The notes below the pieces were generated by a model. The model was given only the letters and a program-made list of their open reading frames with translations. It was not told where the DNA came from and made no database searches. Below are positions 16,115 to 23,541 of a stretch of 32,613 nt of DNA, piece by piece. The position numbers were made by a program, and so were the translations under genes. The DNA is from CADEFX01 sp050260355 (lineage in GTDB: Bacteria > Pseudomonadota > Alphaproteobacteria > Rhizobiales > Hyphomicrobiaceae): the NCBI GenBank assembly GCA_050260355.1, contig JBLNBZ010000081.1, positions 1-32,613 of the forward strand, written 5' to 3'. How positions within the stretch are numbered: position 1 is the stretch's first letter; every line of letters starts with the position of its first letter.

Positions 16115-16960
16115 ATGACCAATCGAGAGCTCGCTTACATTGTCAAAAACCAGAAGCCGCTGGTGCTCGCCCGCGACCAGACCGCCCGGGAAGCATGCCG
16201 CTGCATGTGGGAATGCGGGAGCGGATCGGTCCTCGTCGTTGACGCGCAGCAGCGCCTCGTCGGCATCTTCACTGGTCGCGATGCCGTGCGATTACTCGCC
16301 AAGGGCAAGGATGCCGGTGGCATCCATCTGGCCAAAGCAATGACGCCCGATCCGGTGACGGTTACACCCAGGAGCCGCACCATCGATGCACTGCGTGCGA
16401 TGAGTAAGGGCGGCTTCCGCCACGTTCCCGTAACGGAGGACGCAAGAATCAAGGGGATCGTTTCGCGCGGCGATCTCAAGGGCATGGAGCTCGAAGAGCT
16501 CCGTTGGAAATCGATCGGTCCGGCGGGAACCTCGGCGCCGACCTTCCGAACGGTGGCGCAGATCATTGGCGGCCAAAAGCCGCTCCTGGTTGGAGAAGGC
16601 GAGACGGTTCAGCAGGCGTGCCGATCCATGAGGAGGCGCAAGTGCGGATCCACCCTCGTCGTCGACAGCCAGCAGCGCCTGTCAGGCATATTGACCGGCC
16701 GTGATGCGGTACGCGTGCTGGCCAGTGTCGAAGACGCTGCCGCCACCCGTCTGGCCGAAGCGATGACGAGGAACCCCGTTACGATTACGCCGGAAAGCTC
16801 CGCAATCGATGCGTTGCGCTCCATGAACGATGGGGGGTTCCGACACCTTCCCGTCATCGAGAACGGGAAGATCCTCGGTGTCGTCTCGCGCACTGATTTC
16901 ACCGGAATTGAGATTGATCGATTGGACGAAGAGGAGCATTTGAAAGAGGTGATCTGGTAA
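16115..16960 (+). CDS. Four-CBS-domain protein (two tandem Bateman modules)
   Basis: A 281-residue soluble protein made of two similar halves. Each half starts with a variant of IVKNQKPLVL / IIGGQKPLLV, has GSVLVVDAQQRLVGIFTGRDAVRLLA / GSTLVVD-like and ILTGRDAVRVLA motifs, and ends with GGFRHVPV / GGFRHLPV and a GIVSRGD or GVVSRTDF motif. Each half is therefore a CBS pair (Bateman module) that could bind adenine nucleotides. AGGA at 16102-16105 is too close to the ATG at 16106 but 9 nt from the ATG at 16115, so the latter is preferred. No effector domain is attached, so it probably acts on a partner. FixK/FNR box upstream; convergent with phaC. Confidence 0.9.
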   Translation: MTNRELAYIVKNQKPLVLARDQTAREACRCMWECGSGSVLVVDAQQRLVGIFTGRDAVRLLAKGKDAGGIHLAKAMTPDPVTVTPRSRTIDALRAMSKGGFRHVPVTEDARIKGIVSRGDLKGMELEELRWKSIGPAGTSAPTFRTVAQIIGGQKPLLVGEGETVQQACRSMRRRKCGSTLVVDSQQRLSGILTGRDAVRVLASVEDAAATRLAEAMTRNPVTITPESSAIDALRSMNDGGFRHLPVIENGKILGVVSRTDFTGIEIDRLDEEEHLKEVIW

Positions 16961-17033
16961 AGCCGTGCGTTCTTACGGCCAGGCTTCACACGAGTGGAGC
17001 CTCGCCCGCACCGCGGGATCGTCGAGAAAAGCG

Positions 17034-18887
17034 TTAGCCTTGACGGACGTAAGTACCGGGGGCAGCAGCTAGCGGCGCGAGCCCCTTGTCGGGTGCACCC
17101 ATGGATGGAAGAGGACCGGCCTCATCTGAATGCGCCGCAAGCCAGCGTGTCCATTCGAGCCACCAGGAACCGTCACGCTTCGGCGTCTGCGCCAGCCATG
17201 TGTCCGGATCGATGTAGCGGTCTCTCTCGGTCTTCGTGGCCACCCGATAATGGCGACCGGGATGCCCAGGCGCCGAGACGACGCCGGCGTTGTGGCCGCC
17301 GCTGGTGAGCAGGAAGGTGACCTCGGTGTCCATCAGCAGGTTGAATTTGAAGACAGAGCGCCAGGGCGCCACGTGATCGGTCTCGGTGCCGACGGCAAAG
17401 ATGGGCACGCGGATGTCGCCGAGCGCCACGGGACGGCCTGCGACCTGATAGCGCCCTTCGGCCAGATCGTTCGCCAGGAACAGCTTGCGCAGATACTCGC
17501 TTTGCATGCGGTAGGGCATGCGGGTGCTGTCGGCGTTCCATGCCATCAGGTCGATCATCGGCCGGCGCTCGCCCATCAGGTAGTCGTGGGTCAGGCGCGA
17601 CCAGATCAAGTCGTTTGAGCGAAGAAGCTGGAAGGCCCCGGCCATCTGGCTGGAATCGAGGTAGCCTTGCTCCCACATCATGTCCTCGAGGAAAGTAACT
17701 TCGCTTTCGCTGATGAACAGCGAGAGCTCGCCGGGCTCGGTGAAGTCCGTCTGTGCCGCGAAGAACGAGAGCGTGGCGAGGCGCTCGTCACCGTCCCGCG
17801 CCATGGCGGCCGCACTCGCGGCCAGCAGGGTGCCGCCGAGGCAGTAGCCCACGCCGTGCACCTGCCGTCCCGGCACGATACGGCCGATGGCATCGAGGGC
17901 CGCCATCGGACCGGAGGCGTGGTAGTCCTCCATCCCAAGGTTGCGGTCGTCCCGCACGGGGTTCTTCCATGAGATCATGAACACGGTGAACCCTTGCTCG
18001 ACGAGGTAGCGCACGAGCGAGTTCTGGCGGCTCAGGTCCAGGATGTAGTACTTCATGATCCAGGCCGGCACGATCAGGACCGGCTCGGGGTGCACGCGGG
18101 CCGTAGCGGGCGCGTACTGGATCAGCTCCATCAGCCGGTTGCGGAACACCACCTTGCCAGGAGTGGCGGCGACATTATCGCCGACCCTGAAGCGCTCGGC
18201 CCCGATCGGCGGTCGCCCGTTGGTGGCACGCTCCCAGTCTTCGACCAGGTTCCAGAACCCGCGCACCAGGTTCTGCCCGCCTTCCGCCCGCGTTCTCTCC
18301 AGGATCTCCGGATTGGTCAGAATGAAATTGGAGGGAGAGACGATGTCGAGCATCTGTCGGAAGGTGAAGGCGAGCACGCGCTCGTGGTGCTCGGTGACGC
18401 CGCGCACGTCGGTCGCCGCGTTGTGCCACCACTGCTGTTGCAGCAGAAAAGCTTGGTAGATGATGTTGAAGGGCCATGTCTGCCACTGCGCGCCGCCGAA
18501 CCGTTTGTCCTGCGGCAGCGGGCTGATGCAAGGCTCGTGGATCCCGCCCTGTGCCGCACAGTGGGCTAAGTGCACGGCAAGCCGGGCGCCCTTGCGCGCG
18601 CCCTTGTGCCAGAGCTGCAGTTGCTTGCCGGGCGACACCGCGAGGTGCGCCAGCCAATCGAAATAGGCCTGCGCCAGTGCCATCGGCGAGAGCCCGAGCG
18701 TGATCCGCGACATCAGGAAGCGAATCGTGCGGTCGGTCACCTCCGCCAGCGCCAGCGATGGGTCCTGGAGCGCGTCATCGCGGTCGAACGTCTGCGCAAG
18801 TTCATCCTGGCTGGGCGTGGCACGCGCGGGCTCGTCGCGGGGAGACGTTCTGTCAGAGGCTGCGGTCATCTGAACCATGGGACCCAT
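17034..18887 (-). CDS. phaC: Class I-like polyhydroxyalkanoate synthase
   Basis: A 617-residue PHA synthase, in the class I size range. The N-terminal part has PLPQDKRFGGAQWQTWPFN, diagnostic of the family. The alpha/beta-hydrolase core carries the lipase-like box GYCLGG with Cys349, plus Asp504 (TETDHVAPW) and His532 (SGGHNAG), a complete catalytic triad. It polymerises (R)-3-hydroxyacyl-CoA into storage granules. The ATG at 18887 has GAGAGGG about 5 nt upstream. No phaA, phaB or phasin gene is adjacent. A perfect FixK/FNR box lies about 79 bp upstream, implying storage polymer synthesis under low oxygen. Confidence 0.93.
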   Translation of the reverse strand: MGPMVQMTAASDRTSPRDEPARATPSQDELAQTFDRDDALQDPSLALAEVTDRTIRFLMSRITLGLSPMALAQAYFDWLAHLAVSPGKQLQLWHKGARKGARLAVHLAHCAAQGGIHEPCISPLPQDKRFGGAQWQTWPFNIIYQAFLLQQQWWHNAATDVRGVTEHHERVLAFTFRQMLDIVSPSNFILTNPEILERTRAEGGQNLVRGFWNLVEDWERATNGRPPIGAERFRVGDNVAATPGKVVFRNRLMELIQYAPATARVHPEPVLIVPAWIMKYYILDLSRQNSLVRYLVEQGFTVFMISWKNPVRDDRNLGMEDYHASGPMAALDAIGRIVPGRQVHGVGYCLGGTLLAASAAAMARDGDERLATLSFFAAQTDFTEPGELSLFISESEVTFLEDMMWEQGYLDSSQMAGAFQLLRSNDLIWSRLTHDYLMGERRPMIDLMAWNADSTRMPYRMQSEYLRKLFLANDLAEGRYQVAGRPVALGDIRVPIFAVGTETDHVAPWRSVFKFNLLMDTEVTFLLTSGGHNAGVVSAPGHPGRHYRVATKTERDRYIDPDTWLAQTPKRDGSWWLEWTRWLAAHSDEAGPLPSMGAPDKGLAPLAAAPGTYVRQG

Positions 18888-18965
18888 CGTTGCCCTCTCG
18901 ACTGTGCGTCGCGCGTTCCACGCAGCTCAATGGCCATGATCTAGGACGGGGCCACCGCTCGCACC

Positions 18966-18979
18966 TTGATCGACATCAA
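18966..18979. promoter_or_regulatory. FixK/FNR-type box upstream of phaC (perfect)
   Basis: TTGATCGACATCAA is an exact TTGAT-N4-ATCAA match centred about 85 bp upstream of the phaC ATG. A class II position would put the transcript start near 18931, giving a 5' leader of about 45 nt, a plausible geometry. Confidence 0.72.
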
Positions 18980-19030
18980 CCGCGCGAGCGGATCCCGCAG
19001 CCTCGACGCAGGTCAGCGCCCGGGCGGCCT

Positions 19031-19588
19031 CTAGAATGGCTTGATCTCGACCTGCGCGTCGGCCAGTCGTCGGTAGAGACGCAGACGTCGCCGCATGGCC
19101 CAAACATCGTAGAGAAGAATTTCAGCCGGGCGCCAATTGGCGACCCAGCCGAAAATAATGATGCCTTCACCCAGAAGCTGGCCGAGCGACCATTGGGGCA
19201 GCGCCGCGCGCAGCATCTGACCGAGCGCAACGCAGACAGCCAAGACCAAGGTGCCGATGGCCAGCGATCGCCTGCCGACGCGGATGAGGTCGCGGAGATC
19301 GCGCTCGATCATGCCGGCGCGATACTCGAAATAGTTGCGGATGGCGGTACTCAGACCTCGCTCGAACGCCTTTCGCGCCTCGGGCTCCGGAAGATGAACG
19401 AGGATCTGAAAAGGCGCCTTCGCGCTGACCTCACGGGCCCAGCCGACGATATACGCCTCGGCATCCTCGTCGAGATCGCGCTCCGTGAACGGCGAGGGGT
19501 CGAGGGAGTTGAAGAGCTGACCAAGCTCCCGGATCCTCACCTCGATGACCGCGTACTCAGGTGTCTTGGGCCTGCCTGTGTCGGACAT
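19031..19588 (-). CDS. Hypothetical two-TM membrane protein
   Basis: About 185 residues from ATG 19588 (MSDTGRPKTPEYAVIEVRI); an ATG at 19603 is also possible, and the frame is open to 19774, overlapping the upstream gene. I do not recognise a named family. Residues 1-105 look soluble, with an acidic LFNSLDPSPFTERDLDEDAE segment and a helix-rich part; two hydrophobic segments follow (about 109-126 and 135-152), then a very basic tail (RRRLRLYRRL). It lies between a Spy-like gene and phaC on the same strand, in a block of envelope and stress genes. Confidence 0.75.
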   Translation of the reverse strand: MSDTGRPKTPEYAVIEVRIRELGQLFNSLDPSPFTERDLDEDAEAYIVGWAREVSAKAPFQILVHLPEPEARKAFERGLSTAIRNYFEYRAGMIERDLRDLIRVGRRSLAIGTLVLAVCVALGQMLRAALPQWSLGQLLGEGIIIFGWVANWRPAEILLYDVWAMRRRLRLYRRLADAQVEIKPF

Positions 19589-19731
19589 GGCCACAGCATC
19601 CATCCTGCCCAACCGGTCCGCGTTGATCTCGGGCAATTCGACGGATTGGCGGCCGAGCACCAAGGCAATGCACGCGCGCGGAGCGATGTCGCAGCTCGCG
19701 GACAGCCGATCGCGGCTGCGAGCACGAATAG

Positions 19732-20247
19732 CTAGTGCCCCGGCCATCGCCAGCGCCAGCGGCGCCATCCCCAATGGTGCGGCCCGGCTTCGTCGAGGCG
19801 CGTCTTCTGCGCCTCGTCGAGCGAGTTATAGAACGCCTCGAATGCCGGCCGCACCACCTTGATGGCCTGCAGCATGGCATCGACGCGTTTCTCCATCAGC
19901 TGCAGGCGCTCCGTCGATTTTGCCGGAACATCGGCCCGGCAGGTGCCGGTGATCAGCTCCACGGCCTTGGTGGATGCCGTCCGCAGCTCGTTCAAGGCGG
20001 CACGCTGCGCCTCGTTTGGGCTGACCGCCGACTCGATGCGATTGATGCGCCATTCGGCGAAGCCGGCCGCGCGGGGATTGCACATGAAGGCGAGCCCACC
20101 TCGCATCATGCCCGGACCCATCATCATTCCGGGGCCCCACCCCCGATTCTCGGGGCCGGAGGGGCTCTGCGCACCGGCTGCGCCGGAGGCCAACATAAAG
20201 GCTGCGACGGCACCGCCGGCAGCCGCACCGAACTTACCGTATTTCAT
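19732..20247 (-). CDS. Spy/CpxP-family periplasmic protein (LTXXQ-motif like)
   Basis: 171 residues with a clear signal peptide (residues 1-26, ending GAAGA-QS). A Gly/Met-rich segment follows (GPGMMMGPGMMRGG), then helices with SPNEAQRAALNEL and LDEAQKTRLDEA, the two LTXXQ-like motifs of Spy/CpxP proteins, and a His/Trp/Arg-rich end (HHWGWRRWRWRW). Family members are periplasmic chaperones or metal-stress sensors; the Met- and His-rich parts suggest metal binding, which is an inference. GAGGAG lies about 9 nt before the ATG. It follows a small membrane-protein gene by 24 bp, so the two are probably co-transcribed. Confidence 0.83.
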   Translation of the reverse strand: MKYGKFGAAAGGAVAAFMLASGAAGAQSPSGPENRGWGPGMMMGPGMMRGGLAFMCNPRAAGFAEWRINRIESAVSPNEAQRAALNELRTASTKAVELITGTCRADVPAKSTERLQLMEKRVDAMLQAIKVVRPAFEAFYNSLDEAQKTRLDEAGPHHWGWRRWRWRWPGH

Positions 20248-20271
20248 CGATGGTGCTCCTCTACTCTGCCC

Positions 20272-20529
20272 CTATGCCTTGCGCATGGCGTTCCAAACCC
20301 CGGCAAAGGCAGCTCCAAACACGAAGCCGATCGCCGCCGTGACAGCCAGGAGGATGGCGGCTCGCCCTATTGCAAAGGGTTCGATGACGTAGACCGGCTT
20401 GATGAAATGCATCCAGAAGATGAAATCAGCGACGGCCTGCGCCCATCCCGCCGCGACCAGGATCGACCAGCACAGATGCCAGGCGCCGAACACGACGGCG
20501 ACGACGAGGCCGGCCTTGGCAATGCTCAT
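20272..20529 (-). CDS. Small membrane protein, 85 residues
   Basis: Hydrophobic protein with two TM segments (about 5-28, LVVAVVFGAWHLCWSILVAAG, and 57-80, AILLAVTAAIGFVFGAAFAGV) separated by an aromatic loop (FIFWMHFIKPVYVIEPF). GGAG abuts the ATG at 20538 but is 9 nt from the ATG at 20529, so the shorter start is chosen. I do not recognise a named family. It is followed by the Spy-like gene. Confidence 0.72.
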   Translation of the reverse strand: MSIAKAGLVVAVVFGAWHLCWSILVAAGWAQAVADFIFWMHFIKPVYVIEPFAIGRAAILLAVTAAIGFVFGAAFAGVWNAMRKA

Positions 20530-20736
20530 GGCGCGCATCTCCAGTTTCCCATTGGCGTGATCCTGCGCCAGTTTCGCGAGAGGGGCGAGCAGGCTGCATT
20601 GCGGTGGATCAATGGATCCGGGCTGGCCGCCACGAAGCCGATGGGCAGCGCGGGCTCGACCGAGCTCGTGTGTGTCTTCGACGGACATTGGACGGACGCC
20701 TACCGCGTCCGCGATAGGGGCGACGTAGTCCTGACA

Positions 20737-21186
20737 CTAATGAGATTTTTTTCGATTCCGGCCTGGTGAAGAAGTTGGCTGCCGTTCCTGAACGCTTATA
20801 GAACCATGTGCCTCGCCCCAGAACCGGATTTCAGGCGCATTCTCGAAGAAGTGGGGGATGTGCCGCTGGCGGCCTAAATCTCCGAACGCTGTGGGTTGCA
20901 GCAGCTCTCTATGCCGCTGGCCGCTCTGCGTTCCGCTTTGCATCTCCCGGCGGAGTGCGCCATATCGAAGCTTCGACCCGCATGGGATCGAAGCCGAGGT
21001 CCCGGGCCGGTGCATCGGCCGCTGCGGTCCGAGCAAGTCTCTTGAGAAATCCAGGATCTCATTCGCCGTGTCGCGGCGGACTTTCATCCCGTAGCTCAGG
21101 ATCGATCCGTTTCCGGATATGCGCGACTCAGCTTCAGCAATCATATCTTCCAGCCGTCGCCGTATCGCTCCGATGTGATCTGACAT
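20737..21186 (-). CDS. Small hypothetical protein, C-terminal part doubtful
   Basis: 149 codons from an ATG with GGAGAGGA directly upstream. The first 55 residues (MSDHIGAIRRRLEDMIAEAE ... ANEILDFSRDLLG) form convincing amphipathic helices; the rest is compositionally random and the last third is antisense to the recombinase-tail remnant at 20770-20877. The likeliest reading is a genuine small gene whose 3' part was replaced by an insertion. No family recognised. Confidence 0.45.
   Translation of the reverse strand: MSDHIGAIRRRLEDMIAEAESRISGNGSILSYGMKVRRDTANEILDFSRDLLGPQRPMHRPGTSASIPCGSKLRYGALRREMQSGTQSGQRHRELLQPTAFGDLGRQRHIPHFFENAPEIRFWGEAHGSISVQERQPTSSPGRNRKKSH
20770..20877 (+). pseudogene. 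Recombinase C-terminal tail remnant (copy A)
   Basis: An in-frame stretch of 35 codons reads SWLPFLNAYRTMCLAPEPD then FRRILEEVGDVPLAA and a TAA stop, with a TGA just before it. It has the same 18-codon ending as the stretch at 27271-27327 (EP[DN]FRRILEE....AA). I recall such tails from the C-termini of rhizobial recombinase-family proteins. Nothing recognisable remains upstream, so this is a fragment. It runs antisense through the end of the small ORF at 20737-21186. Confidence 0.5.
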
Positions 21187-21272
21187 TTCCTCTCCAAGCC
21201 CCCGTATCTGCCAAATTTGGAAGCGGTGCATGAGAGGCCGGCATCGACCGCCGGCCCCGCATGCACACAGTG

Positions 21273-21647
21273 TCATGCTGTGACACGTGGCGGGTTTCGA
21301 TGCATGAACCACAGCCGCGCGGCGGCCAGAACTGCCACCGCGATGCCGACGGCCACGTGCACGCCCCTCGCGGATACGTTCTCCGAGAAGGCGGCCACCC
21401 ACGGCGCGATGATCACCCAGACGCCAAGCGCCAGATTGATCCACTCCTCCCACTCGGCGAAGGCAACGAGTGCGCCGAGCGCGACCAGTGCAATCACCGC
21501 GCCGCTGATCCACGCGGTCCAGGCTGCGGCCGCCTCAGCGGTGAAGCCCAGCACCCAAGGGGCGAGCAGCAGGCACACGCCGAGAATGGCGTTGACAACG
21601 TCGATGACGTTCTCTTTGGACCTGAGTGTCGTGAGTCTGTCGAGCAT
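21273..21647 (-). CDS. SPW-repeat membrane protein
   Basis: 124 residues with four hydrophobic helices arranged as two similar halves, each with an APW motif after a Leu/Val helix: ILGVCLLLAPWVLGFTAE and LALGVWVIIAPWVAAFSE. This is the SPW repeat of small integral membrane proteins of unknown function. GGAGAG lies 5-6 nt before the ATG. The N-terminal cytoplasmic stretch is short and basic. It stands between the heat-shock locus and the envelope-gene block. Confidence 0.85.
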   Translation of the reverse strand: MLDRLTTLRSKENVIDVVNAILGVCLLLAPWVLGFTAEAAAAWTAWISGAVIALVALGALVAFAEWEEWINLALGVWVIIAPWVAAFSENVSARGVHVAVGIAVAVLAAARLWFMHRNPPRVTA

Positions 21648-21715
21648 GACTTCTCTCCATTTTCGTCAGGTGGTGGTTAGCGATCCTTCCCGGGGAAGCC
21701 GCCGGATCGGTGTCG

Positions 21716-22023
21716 TCAGCGTGCGTGCTGGCGGCAGCACAAGACTCGTCGACTGACGGCGCAACCTTCGCAGCCGGGTTGTCGAGCCCGTCTAGCTTCG
21801 CGTCGTCGTCGCGCTGCAGGCTTTGCAGCCTGGGTGAGCCAAGCCTGATCTACGGCTGCGGCCCCAATCTCGCGGAGCGCGATGACGGTCAGCTTGTCCC
21901 TATCAGGAGCACGCGCGGTGCGTCTCCGCGATTCAACGCGCGGGCGCGTGCTGCGGCGAGCAGCACAAGCTCGAAGCGGTTCGGTATGACGCGTTCGCAG
22001 TCGATGGCCGTAATTCGTGCCAT
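21716..22023 (-). pseudogene. RNA polymerase omega-like (rpoZ paralogue), frameshifted
   Basis: From an ATG at 22023, with GGAG 5 nt upstream, the frame reads MARITAIDCERVIPNRFELV then LLAAARARALNRGDAP, the omega N-terminal signature (compare E. coli [29 protein letters not shown]). It stops at 21889-21891 after 44 codons, but the other frame continues with DKLTVIALREIGAAAVDQ, the second omega motif. A single-base loss around 21911-21925 would explain this; a sequencing error or programmed shift cannot be excluded. If fused, the protein would be about 102 residues. It lies just downstream of two Hsp20 genes and in their orientation. The main rpoZ is presumably elsewhere in the genome. Confidence 0.65.
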
Positions 22024-22114
22024 ACCGTCTCCTATGCGGCGCGACCGCCCCCTGCATTCGCAGAGGTGGCGGCGGGAGCGCGCGAGCTCCCGCCCGCCGA
22101 AGTCTTCTCTCTGT

Positions 22115-22615
22115 TTATTTGCCGTTGATCGCGATGCGCTTCACTTTGCGTTGCGCATCGGCCGATCTCGGCAGGGTAACGACGAGCTCTCCGTTGCGGA
22201 ACGACGCGTTCACCTTGTCCTCATCGATGTCATCAACGGGGATGCGCCGTTCAAACCGGCCGTAGAAGCGCTCGCTGAACAGCCTGTCCTCGTCTTCTGT
22301 CTCGGTCTTCTTCTCGCCCTTGATGACGAGCACGCCGTCCGAGAGCTGCACTTCGACGCCTTTTTCGTCGAGGCCAGGGAGTTCGGCGGTGACCTTCACC
22401 TCCTTGTCGTTCTCGCTCACCTCGATGCTCGGCCAGGACCAGGACCGGTCGAACATGCGGTCGAAGCGAAGGGGCGAAAGGTCGATCCCGCGGAAGACAT
22501 CGTCGAACAGGCGGTTCATTTCACGGTGCAAGGTCGGGAAAAGCATGCCCTCCTCACCGCGCTGCACCGGAACGCGTCTGCTGCGGTTCCTAGGAATGAG
22601 ATCTCTTATGCTCAT
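22115..22615 (-). CDS. Small heat-shock protein, Hsp20/alpha-crystallin family
   Basis: 166 residues. The N-terminal arm includes an aromatic FDRMFDRSWSWPSIEV segment. The alpha-crystallin domain runs from about residue 58 to 155 with ELPGLDEKGVEVQLSDGVLVI and the closing ASFRNGELVVTLPRSA, followed by a short basic tail (KRIAINGK) without an obvious I-x-I. GGAGG 7 nt before the ATG at 22615 fixes the start. It follows the other Hsp20 gene by 93 nt, so both are likely on one heat-induced transcript. An ATP-independent holdase for unfolding proteins. Confidence 0.93.
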   Translation of the reverse strand: MSIRDLIPRNRSRRVPVQRGEEGMLFPTLHREMNRLFDDVFRGIDLSPLRFDRMFDRSWSWPSIEVSENDKEVKVTAELPGLDEKGVEVQLSDGVLVIKGEKKTETEDEDRLFSERFYGRFERRIPVDDIDEDKVNASFRNGELVVTLPRSADAQRKVKRIAINGK

Positions 22616-22708
22616 GTTCACGCCTCCAATCTCAAGCGGGCGGCGCGCGCGGCCGCGGCCACGCGAAGCCACCTCGATTCGGACCAGCGGAGCCGATCGG
22701 ACGCCCGA

Positions 22709-23173
22709 TCAGGCCGCCAGCTTCTGTTCGATTTGCTGGGTCTGGCCGCGGGATTGAGCGGATTCGATTTCAATCCGGCGCGGCTTCATCGCTTCGGGCA
22801 GTTCCCGCACCAAGTCGATCTGCAGGAGCCCATCCTCGAACGAGGCGCGCTTCACCTCGACGTAGTCGGCGAGGTTGAACTGGCGCCGGAACGGACGCCC
22901 GGAGATGCCGCGGTAGAGGAACTCGCGATCGTCCTTCTCGGCCTTGCGGCCTTCCACGGTGAGCATATTCTGCTCCGCCGTGACGGTGATCTCCTCCGGC
23001 TTGAAGCCAGCCAGAGCCAGCGAGATGCGATAGTGGTCGTCACCGGTGCGGGCGATGTTGTAGGGTGGGTAGTTGTCCTCGCCCGCCATCCGAAGCGACT
23101 CGTCGATGAAGTTGACGAGACGATCAAAACCGACGGTCGATCGCCAGATGGGTGCGAGATCGAAGTCTCTCAT
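22709..23173 (-). CDS. Small heat-shock protein, IbpA-type Hsp20
   Basis: 154 residues, class A/IbpA-like: MRDFDLAPIWRSTVGFDRLVNF, then YPPYNIARTGDDHYRISLALAGF, FLYRGISGRPFRRQFNLADYV and ASFEDGLLQIDLVRELPEAMKPRRIEI, all hallmark segments. The PRRIEI near the C-terminus is the I-x-I-like anchor. The ATG at 23173 has GGAGG 8 nt upstream; that site is locked in a hairpin typical of ROSE RNA thermometers. It is the first gene of the minus-strand heat-shock operon. It binds aggregating proteins for later refolding. Confidence 0.94.
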   Translation of the reverse strand: MRDFDLAPIWRSTVGFDRLVNFIDESLRMAGEDNYPPYNIARTGDDHYRISLALAGFKPEEITVTAEQNMLTVEGRKAEKDDREFLYRGISGRPFRRQFNLADYVEVKRASFEDGLLQIDLVRELPEAMKPRRIEIESAQSRGQTQQIEQKLAA

Positions 23174-23268
23174 AGCCACATCCTCCAATGAGCAACATGG
23201 ATACGAGGGGCGCCAAAGAGGCCGACGCCCCTTGGACTTTGCCGATCCCCTATAATGGGCGATCGGCG
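23174..23268 (-). promoter_or_regulatory. ROSE-type RNA thermometer in the hsp20 leader
   Basis: Read on the minus strand, the leader forms three hairpins. The first is CCGATC...GATCGG, with CCC/GGG inside; the second is GGGGCG...CGCCCC. The last pairs CCATGTTGCTC (23200-23190) with GGAGGATGTGG (23186-23176), which contains the Shine-Dalgarno sequence. The anti-SD TTGCTC leaves a single bulged G opposite the SD, the defining feature of ROSE elements. Heating would melt it and free the ribosome site. Confidence 0.78.
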
Positions 23269-23275
23269 ACTTTCG

Positions 23276-23303
23276 ACTTAGGAAGGCGTGTCACGGCGTC
23301 AAG
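23276..23303 (-). promoter_or_regulatory. RpoH-type promoter for the hsp20 operon
   Basis: CTTG (23303-23300), a 17-nt spacer and CCTAAGT (23282-23276) on the minus strand match the alphaproteobacterial RpoH pattern CTTG-N17-CYTATNT with one mismatch in the -10. The transcript would start near 23268, exactly giving the ROSE leader. Confidence 0.5.
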
Positions 23304-23309
23304 GGCCTG

Positions 23310-23336
23310 TTGGCACTGCAAGGCGTCGAGTGCTAA
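23310..23336. promoter_or_regulatory. CIRCE element (HrcA operator)
   Basis: TTGGCACTG (23310-23318), a 9-nt spacer and GAGTGCTAA (23328-23336) match the CIRCE inverted repeat TTAGCACTC-N9-GAGTGCTAA at 16 of 18 positions with the exact spacer length. The TTGGCACT left arm is common in alphaproteobacterial groESL operons. It lies between the hsp20 operon and the groESL-like remnant. Confidence 0.75.
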
Positions 23337-23353
23337 AAATTTTGCGCCGCCCT

Positions 23354-23385
23354 CTTGAACTCGATTTTTCCTTACCCTAGCTCGG
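23354..23385 (+). promoter_or_regulatory. Possible RpoH-type promoter toward the groESL remnant
   Basis: CTTG at 23354 and CCTAGCTCGG at 23376-23385, 18 nt apart, fit CTTG-N17-CYTATNTNNG apart from one base and the spacer. A TATAAT at 23251-23256, upstream of CIRCE, is an alternative -10 for the same direction. Confidence 0.35.
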
Positions 23386-23451
23386 TTTTGCGCCAGCCGA
23401 GAGGTTCGGTTTGCGCCTTACGACATCGCGATCTGCGCAAGGAGGATTTGC

Positions 23452-23541
23452 ATGCATTTCCGCCTACTGAACGGCCGTGCGTCATACGCTATCTTGACGC
23501 GGGGTCGAGACCGCGCCGGGGATCGTCACTCCACGACCTGA
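23452..23541 (+). pseudogene. groES start remnant
   Basis: AAGGAGG lies 6 nt before an ATG that opens a 29-codon frame beginning MHFRLLNGRASYAI. This parallels the GroES start MHFRPLHDRVVVRRI of alphaproteobacteria: the first four residues agree, then Leu, Gly-Arg and Ile at matching positions. After about 15 codons the similarity is lost and a TGA follows. The strong ribosome site, the CIRCE element and the groEL-like tail immediately downstream support a decayed groESL operon rather than a functional small gene. Confidence 0.55.

Noticed and set aside
16961..17033. GCCGT/ACGGC hairpin between the convergent CBS and phaC genes
   Set aside because: Five base pairs, eight-base loop, no T-run; too weak to call a terminator.
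22616..22708. Possible second ROSE-like leader before the downstream hsp20 gene
   Set aside because: Only about five base pairs (CGCTT with GAGGCG) reach the ribosome site and the bulged-G pattern is not clear.
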